From: JBGQBN01 sp041494805
GTDB taxonomy: Bacteria > Acidobacteriota > Terriglobia > Terriglobales > Acidobacteriaceae
Length of the DNA: 64,000 nt
Assembly: GCA_041494805.1 (NCBI GenBank)
Contig: JBGQBN010000004.1
Location: forward strand, 1-64,000
Direction of reading: 5' to 3'
Notes under the pieces: model-generated
The model's database searches: none
Seen by the model: only the letters and a program-made list of their open reading frames with translations
What the model was told of the DNA's origin: nothing
Translations under genes and position numbers: made by a program
Part shown: positions 1 through 7,197 of the stretch, one piece after another
How the letters are laid out: each line of letters opens with the position of its first letter
How positions within the stretch are numbered: the first letter of the stretch is position 1

Positions 1-200
1 GAGGCTGCAGCCAGGAAGCGGCGGTGTCCGCACTCAATCTCGAAGCGGCCATCCACCGGCTTGACGATAATCGGCTGCAGCAGTCCGATCTTCGCCATGG
101 AGTCGGCGAGGTCCGCGAGCGCGTGTTCATCCATCGCAACCCGCACGGGCAGCGGCGGCTCGTCGATGTCGTTAAGGTCTAGTCGTCGCAATTCCGGCAT
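1..200 (-). CDS. ParB/Spo0J-type N-terminal nuclease-like domain protein (partial, runs off left edge)
   Basis: Only the first 66 residues are in the window; the frame is open to base 1. They give a typical ParB N-terminal domain: a stretch about avoiding loss of coverage (ALADLADSMAKIGLLQPIIV) followed by the box ECGHRRFLAAA, the equivalent of the ParB GERRxxA motif that binds nucleotide and DNA. The ATG at 198-200 has GAAGG eight bases upstream and overlaps the end of the preceding gene. Orphan ParB-like proteins of this kind are common in phages, plasmids and integrative elements as well as in chromosome segregation. The cassette of tiny overlapping genes in front of it favours a mobile-element origin. 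Confidence 0.75.
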   Translation of the reverse strand, partial: MPELRRLDLNDIDEPPLPVRVAMDEHALADLADSMAKIGLLQPIIVKPVDGRFEIECGHRRFLAAA

Positions 201-405
201 TTTGTACCTTCGGGGTGTTCATGAATCTGCGCAGCGTGCTCACCGCATCGTGAAGGGTTAGAAACGTTCCGGCGCACATGTCGCGGCTCGCATGGGACGC
301 GACGGAGTACTCGTCGCGGGTCTCCTCGCAAAACTGTTTCGCGGCTTCGAGCACACGCAACTCTAAACCGCGCTGGTCCGCTGGGATGACGGGGAACATT
401 GACAT
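172..405 (-). CDS. small hypothetical protein of the ParB cassette
   Basis: 77 residues, starting at an ATG immediately after the TAG stop of the upstream gene and overlapping the parB-like start by 29 bases. Translational coupling of this kind is the main support that it is real. The sequence is mixed charged/hydrophobic with no motif I recognise and no membrane segment. Its place between two other overlapping minus-strand genes suggests one polycistronic transcript reading toward parB. Function unknown. Confidence 0.5.
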   Translation of the reverse strand: MSMFPVIPADQRGLELRVLEAAKQFCEETRDEYSVASHASRDMCAGTFLTLHDAVSTLRRFMNTPKVQNAGIATTRP

Positions 406-654
406 CTAGAGCAACCTCGCGAGGCAGCAAGTTATGACGCACGCGGCCTCGAACGCGTTCGCCCCGGCCTTGGTGCCGTTGAATCCGTGCTCGCGCTCCA
501 AGTAGCGGCAGGCGTGCTGGAGCGACGATATCGCCGCATCCCGCCGCCGCACCGCAGCGAAGCGCACCTCACGGCGCCGGATGCGTTCGCTTTGCTCGCT
601 CTCGTAACCGTCAAGCAGCGATTTCAGCCAATGCCGCGCTGTGGCGTCGGGCAC
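406..654 (-). CDS. small hypothetical protein of the ParB cassette
   Basis: 82 residues from a GTG at 652-654, preceded by a good Shine-Dalgarno (GGAGG, nine bases upstream). It overlaps the end of the previous gene by 44 bases. The N-terminal half is basic (SERIRRREVRFAAVRRRDAA) and likely helical. No family recognised. The strong ribosome site and the exact abutment with the next gene argue for a genuine coding sequence. Confidence 0.5.
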   Translation of the reverse strand: MPDATARHWLKSLLDGYESEQSERIRRREVRFAAVRRRDAAISSLQHACRYLEREHGFNGTKAGANAFEAACVITCCLARLL

Positions 655-820
655 TCAGTATTTCCTCCGCGCACCGCTTGCACCGCCTGCGCTTGGCTGG
701 TTTCGCGTCAGGCACAACGTCGTAAACGTCCAACTGGTGCCCGCACGCGAGCACCTCGCGCCACCACTTGACTCGGTACCCCGGACTCTTTAGCTCCGAG
801 ACTTCAAACCGCCTTACCAC
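611..820 (-). CDS. small zinc-ribbon-like protein of the ParB cassette
   Basis: 69 residues if started at the GTG at 818-820, whose bases overlap the TAA stop of the upstream gene (GTGGTAA). I prefer this start to the longer frame because of that coupling. The sequence has a CGH pair and later a CKRC pair (ACGHQ then RRCKRCAEE), spaced like a small zinc ribbon. Such proteins are frequent in phages and integrative elements. Role unknown. Confidence 0.45.
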   Translation of the reverse strand: MVRRFEVSELKSPGYRVKWWREVLACGHQLDVYDVVPDAKPAKRRRCKRCAEEILSARRHSAALAEIAA

Positions 821-1059
821 TTCGCGCAATGGCCGCGCTCGTTCAAACACGCGCCATGCTGGAACTGTCCCCACAAGCTACCGGCTGGCCGCGCGGCGTC
901 GCGGGGGGAATCGCCGACCGCGCCGCTACAAATCCGCTCTGCGCGGGAGTGCGATGAACGCGGGCAGCCGGTACCTTCGCTGGGTGTCCCCGTAGCCGTT
1001 TCGCACTCTCGCGCACAGCGCTCACGCTCCCACCTTTCGAGCCACGCTATGACCCACAC
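814..1059 (-). CDS. small hypothetical protein of the ParB cassette
   Basis: 81 residues from a GTG at 1057-1059 that lies inside the last codons of the upstream AbrB-like gene. Downstream its stop overlaps the GTG of the next gene. The N-terminus VWVIAWLERWERERC is amphipathic; the rest is Arg/Ser/Gly rich and low in recognisable structure. A longer open frame to 1311 exists in this phase but would run antiparallel to nothing useful and over the AbrB-like gene, so I keep the short form. Confidence is limited. Confidence 0.35.
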   Translation of the reverse strand: MWVIAWLERWERERCARECETATGTPSEGTGCPRSSHSRAERICSGAVGDSPRDAARPAGSLWGQFQHGACLNERGHCAKW

Positions 1060-1259
1060 CCGGGCATTTCCGCGAGCTCGCTGGTGTGTACCTTCGCCAA
1101 GTTCTCCATCGGAATGCGCTCCACGACGAGCTTCTCGCCGGAGACACGGATGACCACAAAGTCCCCGTGGCGGAGCGGAATTTCTGTGAGGAGTCGTCGG
1201 CTCAGCAGAAGTGCGAGTGAGCCGCCGTACTTGTGAATGCGTCCGACGAGCGGTGCCAT
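1047..1259 (-). CDS. AbrB/SpoVT-fold small DNA-binding protein
   Basis: 70 residues with the swapped-hairpin AbrB pattern: a G-G-S-L-A-L-L-L-S-R-R-L-L segment, then IPLRHGDFVVIRV and LVVERI, matching 'gksl-v-ip-ll-lgl-GD-v-v' of AbrB/MazE-like proteins. It is the first gene of the overlapping minus-strand cassette, so it may be its autoregulator or an antitoxin without a visible toxin. The start has only a weak ribosome site. Two GACATAA direct repeats lie about 50 bases upstream. Confidence 0.55.
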   Translation of the reverse strand: MAPLVGRIHKYGGSLALLLSRRLLTEIPLRHGDFVVIRVSGEKLVVERIPMENLAKVHTSELAEMPGCGS

Positions 1260-1306
1260 AGGCGTCGTACCACCAGCCTCTGTAGGGGTCTGCCGCTCCC
1301 GAACTT

Positions 1307-1332
1307 GACATAATATATGTTATCGGACATAA
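1307..1332. promoter_or_regulatory. direct repeat GACATAA x2, candidate operator/promoter of the ParB cassette
   Basis: GACATAA occurs at 1307-1313 and 1326-1332, 19 bases start to start, around an AT-rich core (TAATATATGTTATC) that could hold a -10 for the minus-strand cassette. A pair of same-face repeats at a promoter is what an AbrB- or Xre-type autoregulator would bind. This is inference from position only. Confidence 0.35.
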
Positions 1333-1399
1333 CGCCGGACTATCCTCGGGCCCGGTACTGGCCGAGTTGTGCTTCCTTGGACAGCCGGGGCGGCTGTCC

Positions 1400-2308
1400 C
1401 TACGTGTTTCTTGCCAGCTGGGGGGCTGGGTTCCCCGCTAGCACGATCTTGGGATGGAAGAGCGTGCCCGCCACGCGCGTAGCGATGGCGATCAGTTCCC
1501 TTTGTCCATAGAAAACCTTCACCTGCTTCGCCCGGGAAAGTTCTGGCAGATTAACGGCACGTCCGCTGCGAATACGGCCGGCAGTTTCATCGTTCACCGT
1601 CACCGACGGAAGTTGGGGCAAGAGCTTGCGCGGGTGGACGAAGATTTCCTCCACTGGACCGGTCAGAGCGATGGTTTCAACTTCCTCCAGGGTGTGGGCG
1701 TCCGCCAGTTCAAATTCGGCCAAAGCCGTCCGGCGTAGCGACTCCAGGTGGGCGCCGCAGCCCATTTGCTGTCCCATGTCGTGGGCCACGGAGCGCATGT
1801 AGGTGCCGGACGCCACGCGGGCGCGAAAACTAGCGCGATCGCCATCCACGCCCAGGATGTCGAATTCCTTGATCTCGACTTGCACCGGCTTGAGAGATAC
1901 CTCTTTGTGCTTGCGGGCGAGTTTGTAGGCGGGGACTCCGTGAATCTTCTTGGCGGAAAACGGAGGCGGCATCTGCTCAATCGTGCCCCGAAAGTGGGAC
2001 GCCAGATCGCGCACTTCTTCAAGTGACACTTTAACTGCTTGTGCTGCGGCGGCGGGCTCGCCTTCGGCGTCGTAAGTGTCCGTCGCGAAACCGAAGCGGA
2101 TCACGCCCTCGTAGGTTTTCTCCGAGGCGGTATAGAATTGCGCCAGCCGGGTCAGATTGCCAATGACCAACGGAAGCACACCCGTGGCCAACGGGTCCAG
2201 GGTGCCCAGGTGACCCACCGACCGCTGTTGCAGGATGCGGCGTACCCGGTTGACCACGTCGTGCGAAGTCAGGCCCGCGGGTTTATCGATAATCAGGACG
2301 CCGTTCAT
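1400..2308 (-). CDS. truB: tRNA pseudouridine(55) synthase TruB
   Basis: 302 residues. Converts U55 in the T loop of nearly all tRNAs to pseudouridine. The N-terminus MNGVLIIDKPAGLTSHDVV is the standard TruB opening, and the catalytic aspartate sits in GHLGTLDPLATGVLP. PFSAKKIHGVPAYKLAR and the RRTALAEFEL segment follow as expected, and a short PUA-like C-terminal domain ends the protein. I chose the ATG at 2306-2308; an upstream TTG in frame adds ten residues that are not part of the family. No good Shine-Dalgarno. The usual partners (rbfA, infB) are not seen; the IS1595-like element begins about 110 bases upstream of its start. Confidence 0.95.
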   Translation of the reverse strand: MNGVLIIDKPAGLTSHDVVNRVRRILQQRSVGHLGTLDPLATGVLPLVIGNLTRLAQFYTASEKTYEGVIRFGFATDTYDAEGEPAAAAQAVKVSLEEVRDLASHFRGTIEQMPPPFSAKKIHGVPAYKLARKHKEVSLKPVQVEIKEFDILGVDGDRASFRARVASGTYMRSVAHDMGQQMGCGAHLESLRRTALAEFELADAHTLEEVETIALTGPVEEIFVHPRKLLPQLPSVTVNDETAGRIRSGRAVNLPELSRAKQVKVFYGQRELIAIATRVAGTLFHPKIVLAGNPAPQLARNT

Positions 2309-2417
2309 GAAAGATTGAGCAATTTGGTAATTGAGCAATTTTCAGATTAGGGTAAGGATACGCCTTCGAGCGAAGCAGGCGATACCTGCGCGGTTCGTTA
2401 ATTACCCGACAGGTTAG

Positions 2418-2432
2418 TTCACTTGACAAAAG
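2418..2432 (+). repeat. left terminal inverted repeat of the IS1595-like element
   Basis: TTCACTTGACAAAAG, exact inverse of 4928-4942. It contains TTGACA, which could act as an inward -35 for the passenger gene starting at 2544. Confidence 0.75.
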
Positions 2433-2543
2433 AAGCATTCCGGCGCAGGGTGAGCCTAGGCACCCGAAGGGTGGTGCCAATTGAGGGTCGTTAGGCCGTG
2501 GATTGGGAAGAATCCACGACCGAAACCCCCTAGAAGGAATCCC

Positions 2544-3410
2544 ATGACGCTCTGCGCTAGTTTTCTGTGCAAAGACGGAATTGTTTTGTGCGCCGATTCC
2601 GAGGAATCATACGGAGACGACAAGGCTCATACTCAGAAACTCCAGTGGTACACAAGCGAATTGGTGGATGTGGCCGTAGCGGGTGCTGGTATTGGCTACT
2701 TAATTGACTATGCCAGTGCTATAGCTCTGCAGGAATTTACCCGTGTTCCACGTGATGCATCAGAGTGTGAGTCGCGCTTGCGTAGTGTGATGCAAAAGTT
2801 GTACCGAGAAGAATTCAAGGTTTACCCAGTTGATTCTCGTAGTCAGCTACTGATTCAAATGCTATTTGCCATCCGGCTGAAGGGGAAGCCGCCAATATTG
2901 TTTTCTGCTGACGGCCCCCTGGTTCGCCAAGTACCAGACTTCAGGGTCATAGGCGCTGAATTGATGAAGGATGTTGCCCACGAACTCCATCAATTTTGCT
3001 ACACCACCACTGAGGCCGTTCATGCGTCGATGTATCTCTTAAAAGAGGCTAGAAACAGATTCCTTGGCATTGGCGGTCCTACGCACATAATCACCATCCC
3101 TAATGACGGCGAGATTCGCAATGAGCGACTGTATGACATGCCAGAGAGGGAGCGATTCTTCGATGGATTCCGCAAAGGCAGTTACAAATTCATGCTTGAG
3201 GCAATAAATCCCAACCTTGAGGATGACATTTATCGGGAAATGGGACGCGTCTTCCTCGCCTTGGTGAAGACGTTGCGCCAGAATCAAAAGGCAATTGAGG
3301 CCAACGTTCACAAAACTAAGATCAAGGCATTGAGGCTGAAGAGGGACGACCTAAAGAGGCAATTGAAGAAGCTAACGCGCAAGGTTAAGCCGTCAACTTC
3401 TCAAACGTAA
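2544..3410 (+). CDS. stand-alone proteasome-fold (Ntn-hydrolase-like) protein, transposon passenger
   Basis: 288 residues from the ATG at 2544 (AAGGA six bases upstream); an upstream ATG in frame has no ribosome site. After removal of Met1 the protein would begin with Thr, and the first 20 residues, TLCASFLCKDGIVLCADS, follow proteasome beta subunits (T-x-V-x-x-x-x-x-K-D-G-V-V-L-A-A-D-R). Asp falls at mature position 17, Lys31 or Lys26 may replace Lys33, and VDVAVAGAGIGYLID matches the next conserved strand-helix. The family normally uses Thr1, Asp17 and Lys33. Unlike HslV or 20S subunits it has a long middle region and a Lys-rich coiled-coil tail (about residues 245-285). No unfoldase gene is nearby. 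Activity is inferred, not shown. Confidence 0.6.
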   Translation: MTLCASFLCKDGIVLCADSEESYGDDKAHTQKLQWYTSELVDVAVAGAGIGYLIDYASAIALQEFTRVPRDASECESRLRSVMQKLYREEFKVYPVDSRSQLLIQMLFAIRLKGKPPILFSADGPLVRQVPDFRVIGAELMKDVAHELHQFCYTTTEAVHASMYLLKEARNRFLGIGGPTHIITIPNDGEIRNERLYDMPERERFFDGFRKGSYKFMLEAINPNLEDDIYREMGRVFLALVKTLRQNQKAIEANVHKTKIKALRLKRDDLKRQLKKLTRKVKPSTSQT

Positions 3411-3436
3411 GAAACCAGAGAGGGCACAATAGAAAA

Positions 3437-3456
3437 GCCCCGACTGGCATCGGGGC
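3437..3456 (-). terminator. terminator between convergent element genes
   Basis: GCCCCGA (3437-3443), 6-base loop, TCGGGGC (3450-3456). Read on the minus strand it is followed by TTTTCT, so it should stop transcription coming from the transposase and the 101-residue gene. It lies between the convergent passenger genes. Confidence 0.7.
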
Positions 3457-3524
3457 CACAAAACTAAACTGTCGCGCAATTCCATTGTACAGGAGTGCGC
3501 GTATGTCACAACGTAAAGGACGAC

Positions 3525-3830
3525 CTAGGACATCTTGCCAAAATATGCACCGTGAACACTGTCGAGAACTTGCTGAAGGACTTCTATCCGCGATTCAGGA
3601 GGTGCGTCCCGAACTTTTTGAAACTGCACCCGTATCGTGTCCGACGCCTTTGGATTGCCAAGCTGGAGACCAATCTCCTGTTTCCAGTTCTGAAGACGCT
3701 GTATCTTTTTCTGCGGATCGGAAGGCCAAGTTTGCAGATACTCAAGAAAAGATCGGAGAAGGAATGCTTCAAGGGCGCAAAACTCGGCCACGTCCCAAAT
3801 TTCGCCAAGGGGGTCGCTAGGTTCTGACAT
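3525..3830 (-). CDS. hypothetical 101-residue protein downstream of transposase
   Basis: Starts 15 bases after the transposase stop, with GAAAGG ten bases before the ATG, and ends 68 bases before a minus-strand terminator, so it is probably co-transcribed with the transposase. The sequence is acidic to neutral and leucine-rich, likely all-helical, with no motif I recognise. Frames on the opposite strand over the same bases are Arg/Ser-rich and look like shadows. It may be an accessory or regulatory protein of the element. Confidence 0.5.
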   Translation of the reverse strand: MSEPSDPLGEIWDVAEFCALEAFLLRSFLEYLQTWPSDPQKKIQRLQNWKQEIGLQLGNPKASDTIRVQFQKVRDAPPESRIEVLQQVLDSVHGAYFGKMS

Positions 3831-3845
3831 GGGATGGCTGCCTTT

Positions 3846-4748
3846 CTATGCTGTTAGTTTGTCAAACGTGAGCACTGGGGCCGTAATCATATGACGCAAT
3901 GTGTCCAAGAACAAGGCGGGAGACTTCCGGCGATTGAAGCGGAACGTCATTTCGTCCAAGTAGGCTGGGAGATGCTTCGCGCTGATCTTGTGCCACGTGC
4001 CCACGATGCCGCGCTTGAGCAGAGAGAACGCCGACTCCACGGTGTTCGTGTGAATGTCTCCGACGGCGTAAATGCCAGACTTGTGTTTGATGGTTTTGTG
4101 TTTTGCGGTCAATCCGGTTTTCTTCATGGCACCCGGATAGGACGTAAATTCATCGGTGACCATAACTTCAACGTCTTGGCTGACGTTCTCGCTGATGTAC
4201 TTCGCCAACGTGCCAGACCGCGCGTCGGAGGCGTGGAAGAAGCGGAGATCGCCACCGCGCTGACGGATGCCGATCACTACTTCTTTCGGCGTCCCGCGTC
4301 CCGGCTTGCTACCCCGAGGCGGTCTGCCGCCGACGTAGGTTTCGTCCACTTCGACAGTACCGTCCATCATTGGACGATCTACTTCTTTCATGGCAGCACG
4401 GATGCGATGGCAGAGATACCAAGCGGTCTTGTACGAACCTTTGTGCTGGCCCCAGATGGTACGCTTCAACTGGTGGGCGCTCATGCCCTTCTTGGCTTCG
4501 CACAGGAGCAACGTGGCGATAAACCAGATGGTGAGCGGCAGGTGAGAATCGTTGAAAATCGTGCCAGAGGCAACCGTGAATTGATAATCGCAATCCTTGC
4601 AGTAGAAAAGTTGCTTTTCCGTCGCCAGTTCAACCGCCGGGGCATGGCAGCGTGGACACTCGGGGCCGTTCGGCCAGCGCAAGCGCACAAGCAACTCACG
4701 GCACTTGTCATCGGAGTCAAACAGGCGATTGAGATCAAGAAGGGTCAT
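3846..4748 (-). CDS. ISXO2-like transposase, IS1595 family
   Basis: 300 residues. N-terminal zinc ribbon with Cys31, Cys34, Cys50 and Cys53 (CPRC, YCKDC), then a helix-turn-helix-like region and the DDE-type core: Asp135 in VEVDETYVGG, Asp199 in VMVTDEFTSYPG, and the third cluster HTNTVESAFSLLKRG (Asn235/Glu238, Lys245), typical of the DDNK/DDEK catalytic set of IS1595 enzymes. Full length for the family, no frameshift, so probably functional. A GAGGT ribosome site precedes the ATG. It is the only transposase in the window. Confidence 0.93.
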   Translation of the reverse strand: MTLLDLNRLFDSDDKCRELLVRLRWPNGPECPRCHAPAVELATEKQLFYCKDCDYQFTVASGTIFNDSHLPLTIWFIATLLLCEAKKGMSAHQLKRTIWGQHKGSYKTAWYLCHRIRAAMKEVDRPMMDGTVEVDETYVGGRPPRGSKPGRGTPKEVVIGIRQRGGDLRFFHASDARSGTLAKYISENVSQDVEVMVTDEFTSYPGAMKKTGLTAKHKTIKHKSGIYAVGDIHTNTVESAFSLLKRGIVGTWHKISAKHLPAYLDEMTFRFNRRKSPALFLDTLRHMITAPVLTFDKLTA

Positions 4749-4759
4749 TAGGTCACCTC

Positions 4760-4891
4760 ATGGACGCTAAGAAGAAACGGGAGATGCTGCAAAGGGTGCC
4801 GACACGCAAATTGCTGGCATCCATCAAAAAGGACATTCGGCAACAACTGAGGGCGCTTCCGTTAGCTCCTAAACCAAAGCGACCAAAGTAG
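4760..4891 (+). CDS. possible 43-residue basic ORF at the right end of the element
   Basis: ATG at 4760, divergent from the transposase and only 11 bases away, stop at 4889-4891. The peptide is very Lys/Arg-rich (KKKREMLQRVPTRKL, then SIKKDIRQQLRAL). The ribosome site is poor and the start overlaps the transposase 5' leader, so it may be only an untranslated end sequence. Confidence 0.25.
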   Translation: MDAKKKREMLQRVPTRKLLASIKKDIRQQLRALPLAPKPKRPK

Positions 4892-4927
4892 TTACGCTCC
4901 ATGGAGTAAATATACTGGAAGGGACAA

Positions 4928-4942
4928 CTTTTGTCAAGTGAA
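4928..4942 (-). repeat. right terminal inverted repeat of the IS1595-like element
   Basis: CTTTTGTCAAGTGAA, the exact inverse of 2418-2432. Thirty bases further on begins the rhomboid gene, so the insertion probably separated that gene from its original promoter. Confidence 0.75.
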
Positions 4943-4972
4943 TAATCTTGTTACTAAATTACCCAATCTTCT

Positions 4973-5689
4973 ATGATTCCTATCCGCGACGATCAGCCCC
5001 GCTTCAGCACGCCGTATGTCACTTACTTTCTTGTGGCCTTCAATACGGTCGTGTTTCTGATCGAGTTGTGGGTGGGAATGGGGAGCCAGCGTGCCCTGAA
5101 CGGATTCATCTACGAGTTCGGAGTCGTCCCCCGGCAGGTTACCGGGGCGCTGGGCGGTTCGGCCCACTTCAATCTGGCGGCGGCATTCCTCCCCATGCTG
5201 ACGTCCATGTTTCTGCATGGCTCCTGGCTGCACATCATCGGAAACATGTGGGTGCTCTGGATCTTTGGGGACAATATCGAAGATTACCTCGGCCACTTCC
5301 CTTACCTGCTTTTTTACCTGATCTGCGGACTGGCGGCCTCGGTCACTCACATTTTTCTGAATCTCGGATCGAATATTCCCAGTGTGGGCGCGAGCGGGGC
5401 CATTGCCGGCGTGATGGGGGCGTACTTTCTGTTATATCCACGGGCTCGGGTGCTGACCATCGTTCCCCTGATCATCTTCTTTACCTTCTGGTGGCTGCCG
5501 GCGTGGATCGTGCTGGGCTACTGGTTCCTGGTGCAGTTTCTGAGCGGGGCGGCGACGTCGATCGCCTATTCCAGCGGGACCAGTGGTGGAGTTGCGGTCT
5601 GGGCACATGTAGGAGGGTTTGTGGCGGGCATCGTGCTGATCAAGGTTTTTCCGGAGCGAGCACGGCGTTATCGGTATGGGGCGTGGTAG
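4973..5689 (+). CDS. rhomboid-family intramembrane serine protease
   Basis: 238 residues, six predicted membrane helices. The catalytic Ser is in VGASGAIAGVMGAYFLLYPRA and the His in AVWAHVGGFVAG; the conserved HGSWLHIIGNMWVLWIFGDNIED loop and helix are also present, so the Ser-His dyad is intact. Such enzymes cleave membrane proteins within the bilayer. The ATG lacks a clear Shine-Dalgarno. It stands alone between the IS element and the MOSC gene. Confidence 0.93.
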   Translation: MIPIRDDQPRFSTPYVTYFLVAFNTVVFLIELWVGMGSQRALNGFIYEFGVVPRQVTGALGGSAHFNLAAAFLPMLTSMFLHGSWLHIIGNMWVLWIFGDNIEDYLGHFPYLLFYLICGLAASVTHIFLNLGSNIPSVGASGAIAGVMGAYFLLYPRARVLTIVPLIIFFTFWWLPAWIVLGYWFLVQFLSGAATSIAYSSGTSGGVAVWAHVGGFVAGIVLIKVFPERARRYRYGAW

Positions 5690-5781
5690 GAAGCAGCAGT
5701 TCTCGGAATTGAACTTGTATGGTTTGTGCAGCTTTCATAAGACGGCTACTCGGGCACTTAAGATGAAAGGATCGGCGGGCG

Positions 5782-6438
5782 ATGAAGCTGGTCTCAGTGA
5801 ACACCGGACTTCCCCAAGAAGTGACGTGGCATGGGAGAAGTGTGACTACGGGGATCTTCAAGCAAGCGGTCGAAGGCCGCATCACTTTGCGCAAGCTTAA
5901 TTTGGACGGTGACCGCCAAGCCGACCTCAGCGTTCATGGAGGAGAGCACAAGGCAGTCTACTGCTACCCGATCGCACACTACGACTACTGGAGGAAAGAG
6001 CTGCCGGGCCGGGAATTGCCGCTGGGCACGTTTGGAGAAAACTTCACGACCGATGGTATGAGGGAAGAATCGGTCCATGTGGGCGACCAGTTTTCCGTCG
6101 GCTCTGCGGAAGTAGTGGCGACGCAGCCTCGGCTTCCCTGCTACAAACTGGGTGTGAGATTTCAGGCCGACGATATGGTGAAGCGATTCCTGGCCAGCGG
6201 GCGGACGGGCTTCTACCTCGCCGTCACCCGGGAGGGAGAGGTTGGCGCCGGTGACGAGATCACGGTTATTGCCCGCGAACCAAACGCTGTCCCGGTTTCT
6301 GAAATCACTCGACTCTATATCGCAAAGAGGTACAGTGATGACGATGTGACTTGCGCACAGCGCGCCCTCCAGGTTGAGGCATTGCCGGAAGGTTGGAAGG
6401 CATACTTCCGGGAGCGGTTGCAGAGAGCGAATGTTTGA
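5782..6438 (+). CDS. MOSC domain protein, YiiM-like
   Basis: 218 residues. MOSC domains are beta-barrel sulfur- or ligand-carrying modules related to the molybdenum cofactor sulfurase C-terminus. Here the N-terminal LSVHGGEHKAVYCYPIAHYDYW and GTFGENFTTDGM, and the Cys in QPRLPCYKLGVRF, follow the YiiM branch, whose E. coli member supports 6-hydroxylaminopurine resistance. The C-terminal part holds a small helical extension found in YiiM. The ATG is preceded by a weak purine stretch. It faces the SDR gene tail to tail with three bases between. Confidence 0.85.
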   Translation: MKLVSVNTGLPQEVTWHGRSVTTGIFKQAVEGRITLRKLNLDGDRQADLSVHGGEHKAVYCYPIAHYDYWRKELPGRELPLGTFGENFTTDGMREESVHVGDQFSVGSAEVVATQPRLPCYKLGVRFQADDMVKRFLASGRTGFYLAVTREGEVGAGDEITVIAREPNAVPVSEITRLYIAKRYSDDDVTCAQRALQVEALPEGWKAYFRERLQRANV

Positions 6439-6441
6439 ATC

Positions 6442-7197
6442 CTACAGGGTGCCGGTTGTGGGTAGGATCACCAACTCTTCCACGGTGCTCTCGCCGGGAA
6501 GCTTGAGCGCGTTGACTACAGCTTCCGCTACCGTCTCCGGTGACATCATCTTCTTCCGCGGTGCATCCGGCCAGAACGTGTTCCAGAGGGCAGTGTCGGT
6601 GGCGCCGGGGAGAAGTGCGATTACCCGAATTCCCTGCGGACGCAACTCTTCGCGCAGCGTGTTGGTGAATCCCAGCGCGCCATGCTTCGATGCGTTGTAG
6701 GCGGAAGAACCTGGAAACACTCTCTTGGCGGAGATGGAAAGGTTGTTGACGATTGTGCTGCCACGCTTCATCAGAGGCAAAGCTGCGCGCGTGACCAGAA
6801 ACATGCCGTTGAGGTTGATATCGATTACTTCCCTCCATGCTTCGAACGACAGTTTCGCCACTTTGAGGTTGGAATGAGCTACGCCTGCGTTGTTGATCAG
6901 GATGTCCAGCCGGCGAAGCCGCTTTTGTATCACCCCGAACAAAGCTTTGACAGCCACCGGATCGCGCACATCACACGCCATTGGCAGAACAGGAACCTTG
7001 GCACCAGCCAGTTCCCTGCCGGCTTTGTTCAAGGTTGACTGGTTGCGGCCAGTAACGATCAGGCTGCATCCTTCAGCAGCCAGCGCGCGCGCCATGGCGA
7101 GGCCAATGCCCTGGCTGGCACCGGTGATGAGCGCGATCTTGCCGCGCAGGCGTTGCGGCGCTGTGCCGTGGCGCTTCTGAGCCAATCTAGATGCCAT
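6442..7197 (-). CDS. SDR oxidoreductase coupled to folE, candidate sepiapterin-reductase-like step
   Basis: 251 residues, classical short-chain dehydrogenase: TGASQGIG cofactor loop, NNAG, and the Ser-Tyr-Lys set in SISAKRVFPGSSAYNASKHG. The R in VTGRNQ suggests NADPH preference. Its start overlaps the folE stop by 11 bases, so it is the last gene of the pterin operon. Given GTP cyclohydrolase I and two pyruvoyl-tetrahydropterin synthases upstream, reduction of 6-pyruvoyl-tetrahydropterin or a related pterin is the economical guess. The sequence alone does not prove the substrate; FabG-like or other roles are possible. Confidence 0.8.
   Translation of the reverse strand: MASRLAQKRHGTAPQRLRGKIALITGASQGIGLAMARALAAEGCSLIVTGRNQSTLNKAGRELAGAKVPVLPMACDVRDPVAVKALFGVIQKRLRRLDILINNAGVAHSNLKVAKLSFEAWREVIDINLNGMFLVTRAALPLMKRGSTIVNNLSISAKRVFPGSSAYNASKHGALGFTNTLREELRPQGIRVIALLPGATDTALWNTFWPDAPRKKMMSPETVAEAVVNALKLPGESTVEELVILPTTGTL

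Larger units (their letters stand above)
2418..4942. mobile_element. IS1595-superfamily (ISXO2-like) insertion element with passenger genes
   Basis: Bounded by TTCACTTGACAAAAG at 2418-2432 and its exact reverse complement at 4928-4942. The 2.5 kb between them hold an Ntn-hydrolase-like gene, a 101-residue gene, an ISXO2-like transposase and a possible 43-residue ORF. Similarity of the ends continues imperfectly inward (GCATTCCGG against CCCTTCCAG). The family usually makes an 8-bp target duplication; I do not see a matching pair outside the repeats, so it is either old or the true edge is a few bases off. IS1595-family elements with passenger genes are known. The internal genes are visibly less GC-rich than truB or the rhomboid gene. 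Confidence 0.75.

Noticed and set aside
814..1311. 165-codon minus-strand frame at the ParB cassette
   Set aside because: Its first half overlaps the AbrB-like gene in another frame; only the part after the GTG at 1059 has coupled start and stop positions.
3891..4751. 286-codon open frame on the plus strand across the transposase
   Set aside because: Exact antisense of a well-matched ISXO2-like transposase; composition is that of a GC-rich shadow frame.
4955..4970. AATTACCC words on both sides of the IS element as target duplication
   Set aside because: They are members of a dispersed spacer repeat, at unequal distances from the inverted repeats.
4948..5712. 254-codon frame in another phase over the rhomboid gene
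   Set aside because: Arg/Cys/Gly-rich shadow of a protease with intact Ser-His motifs and six membrane helices.
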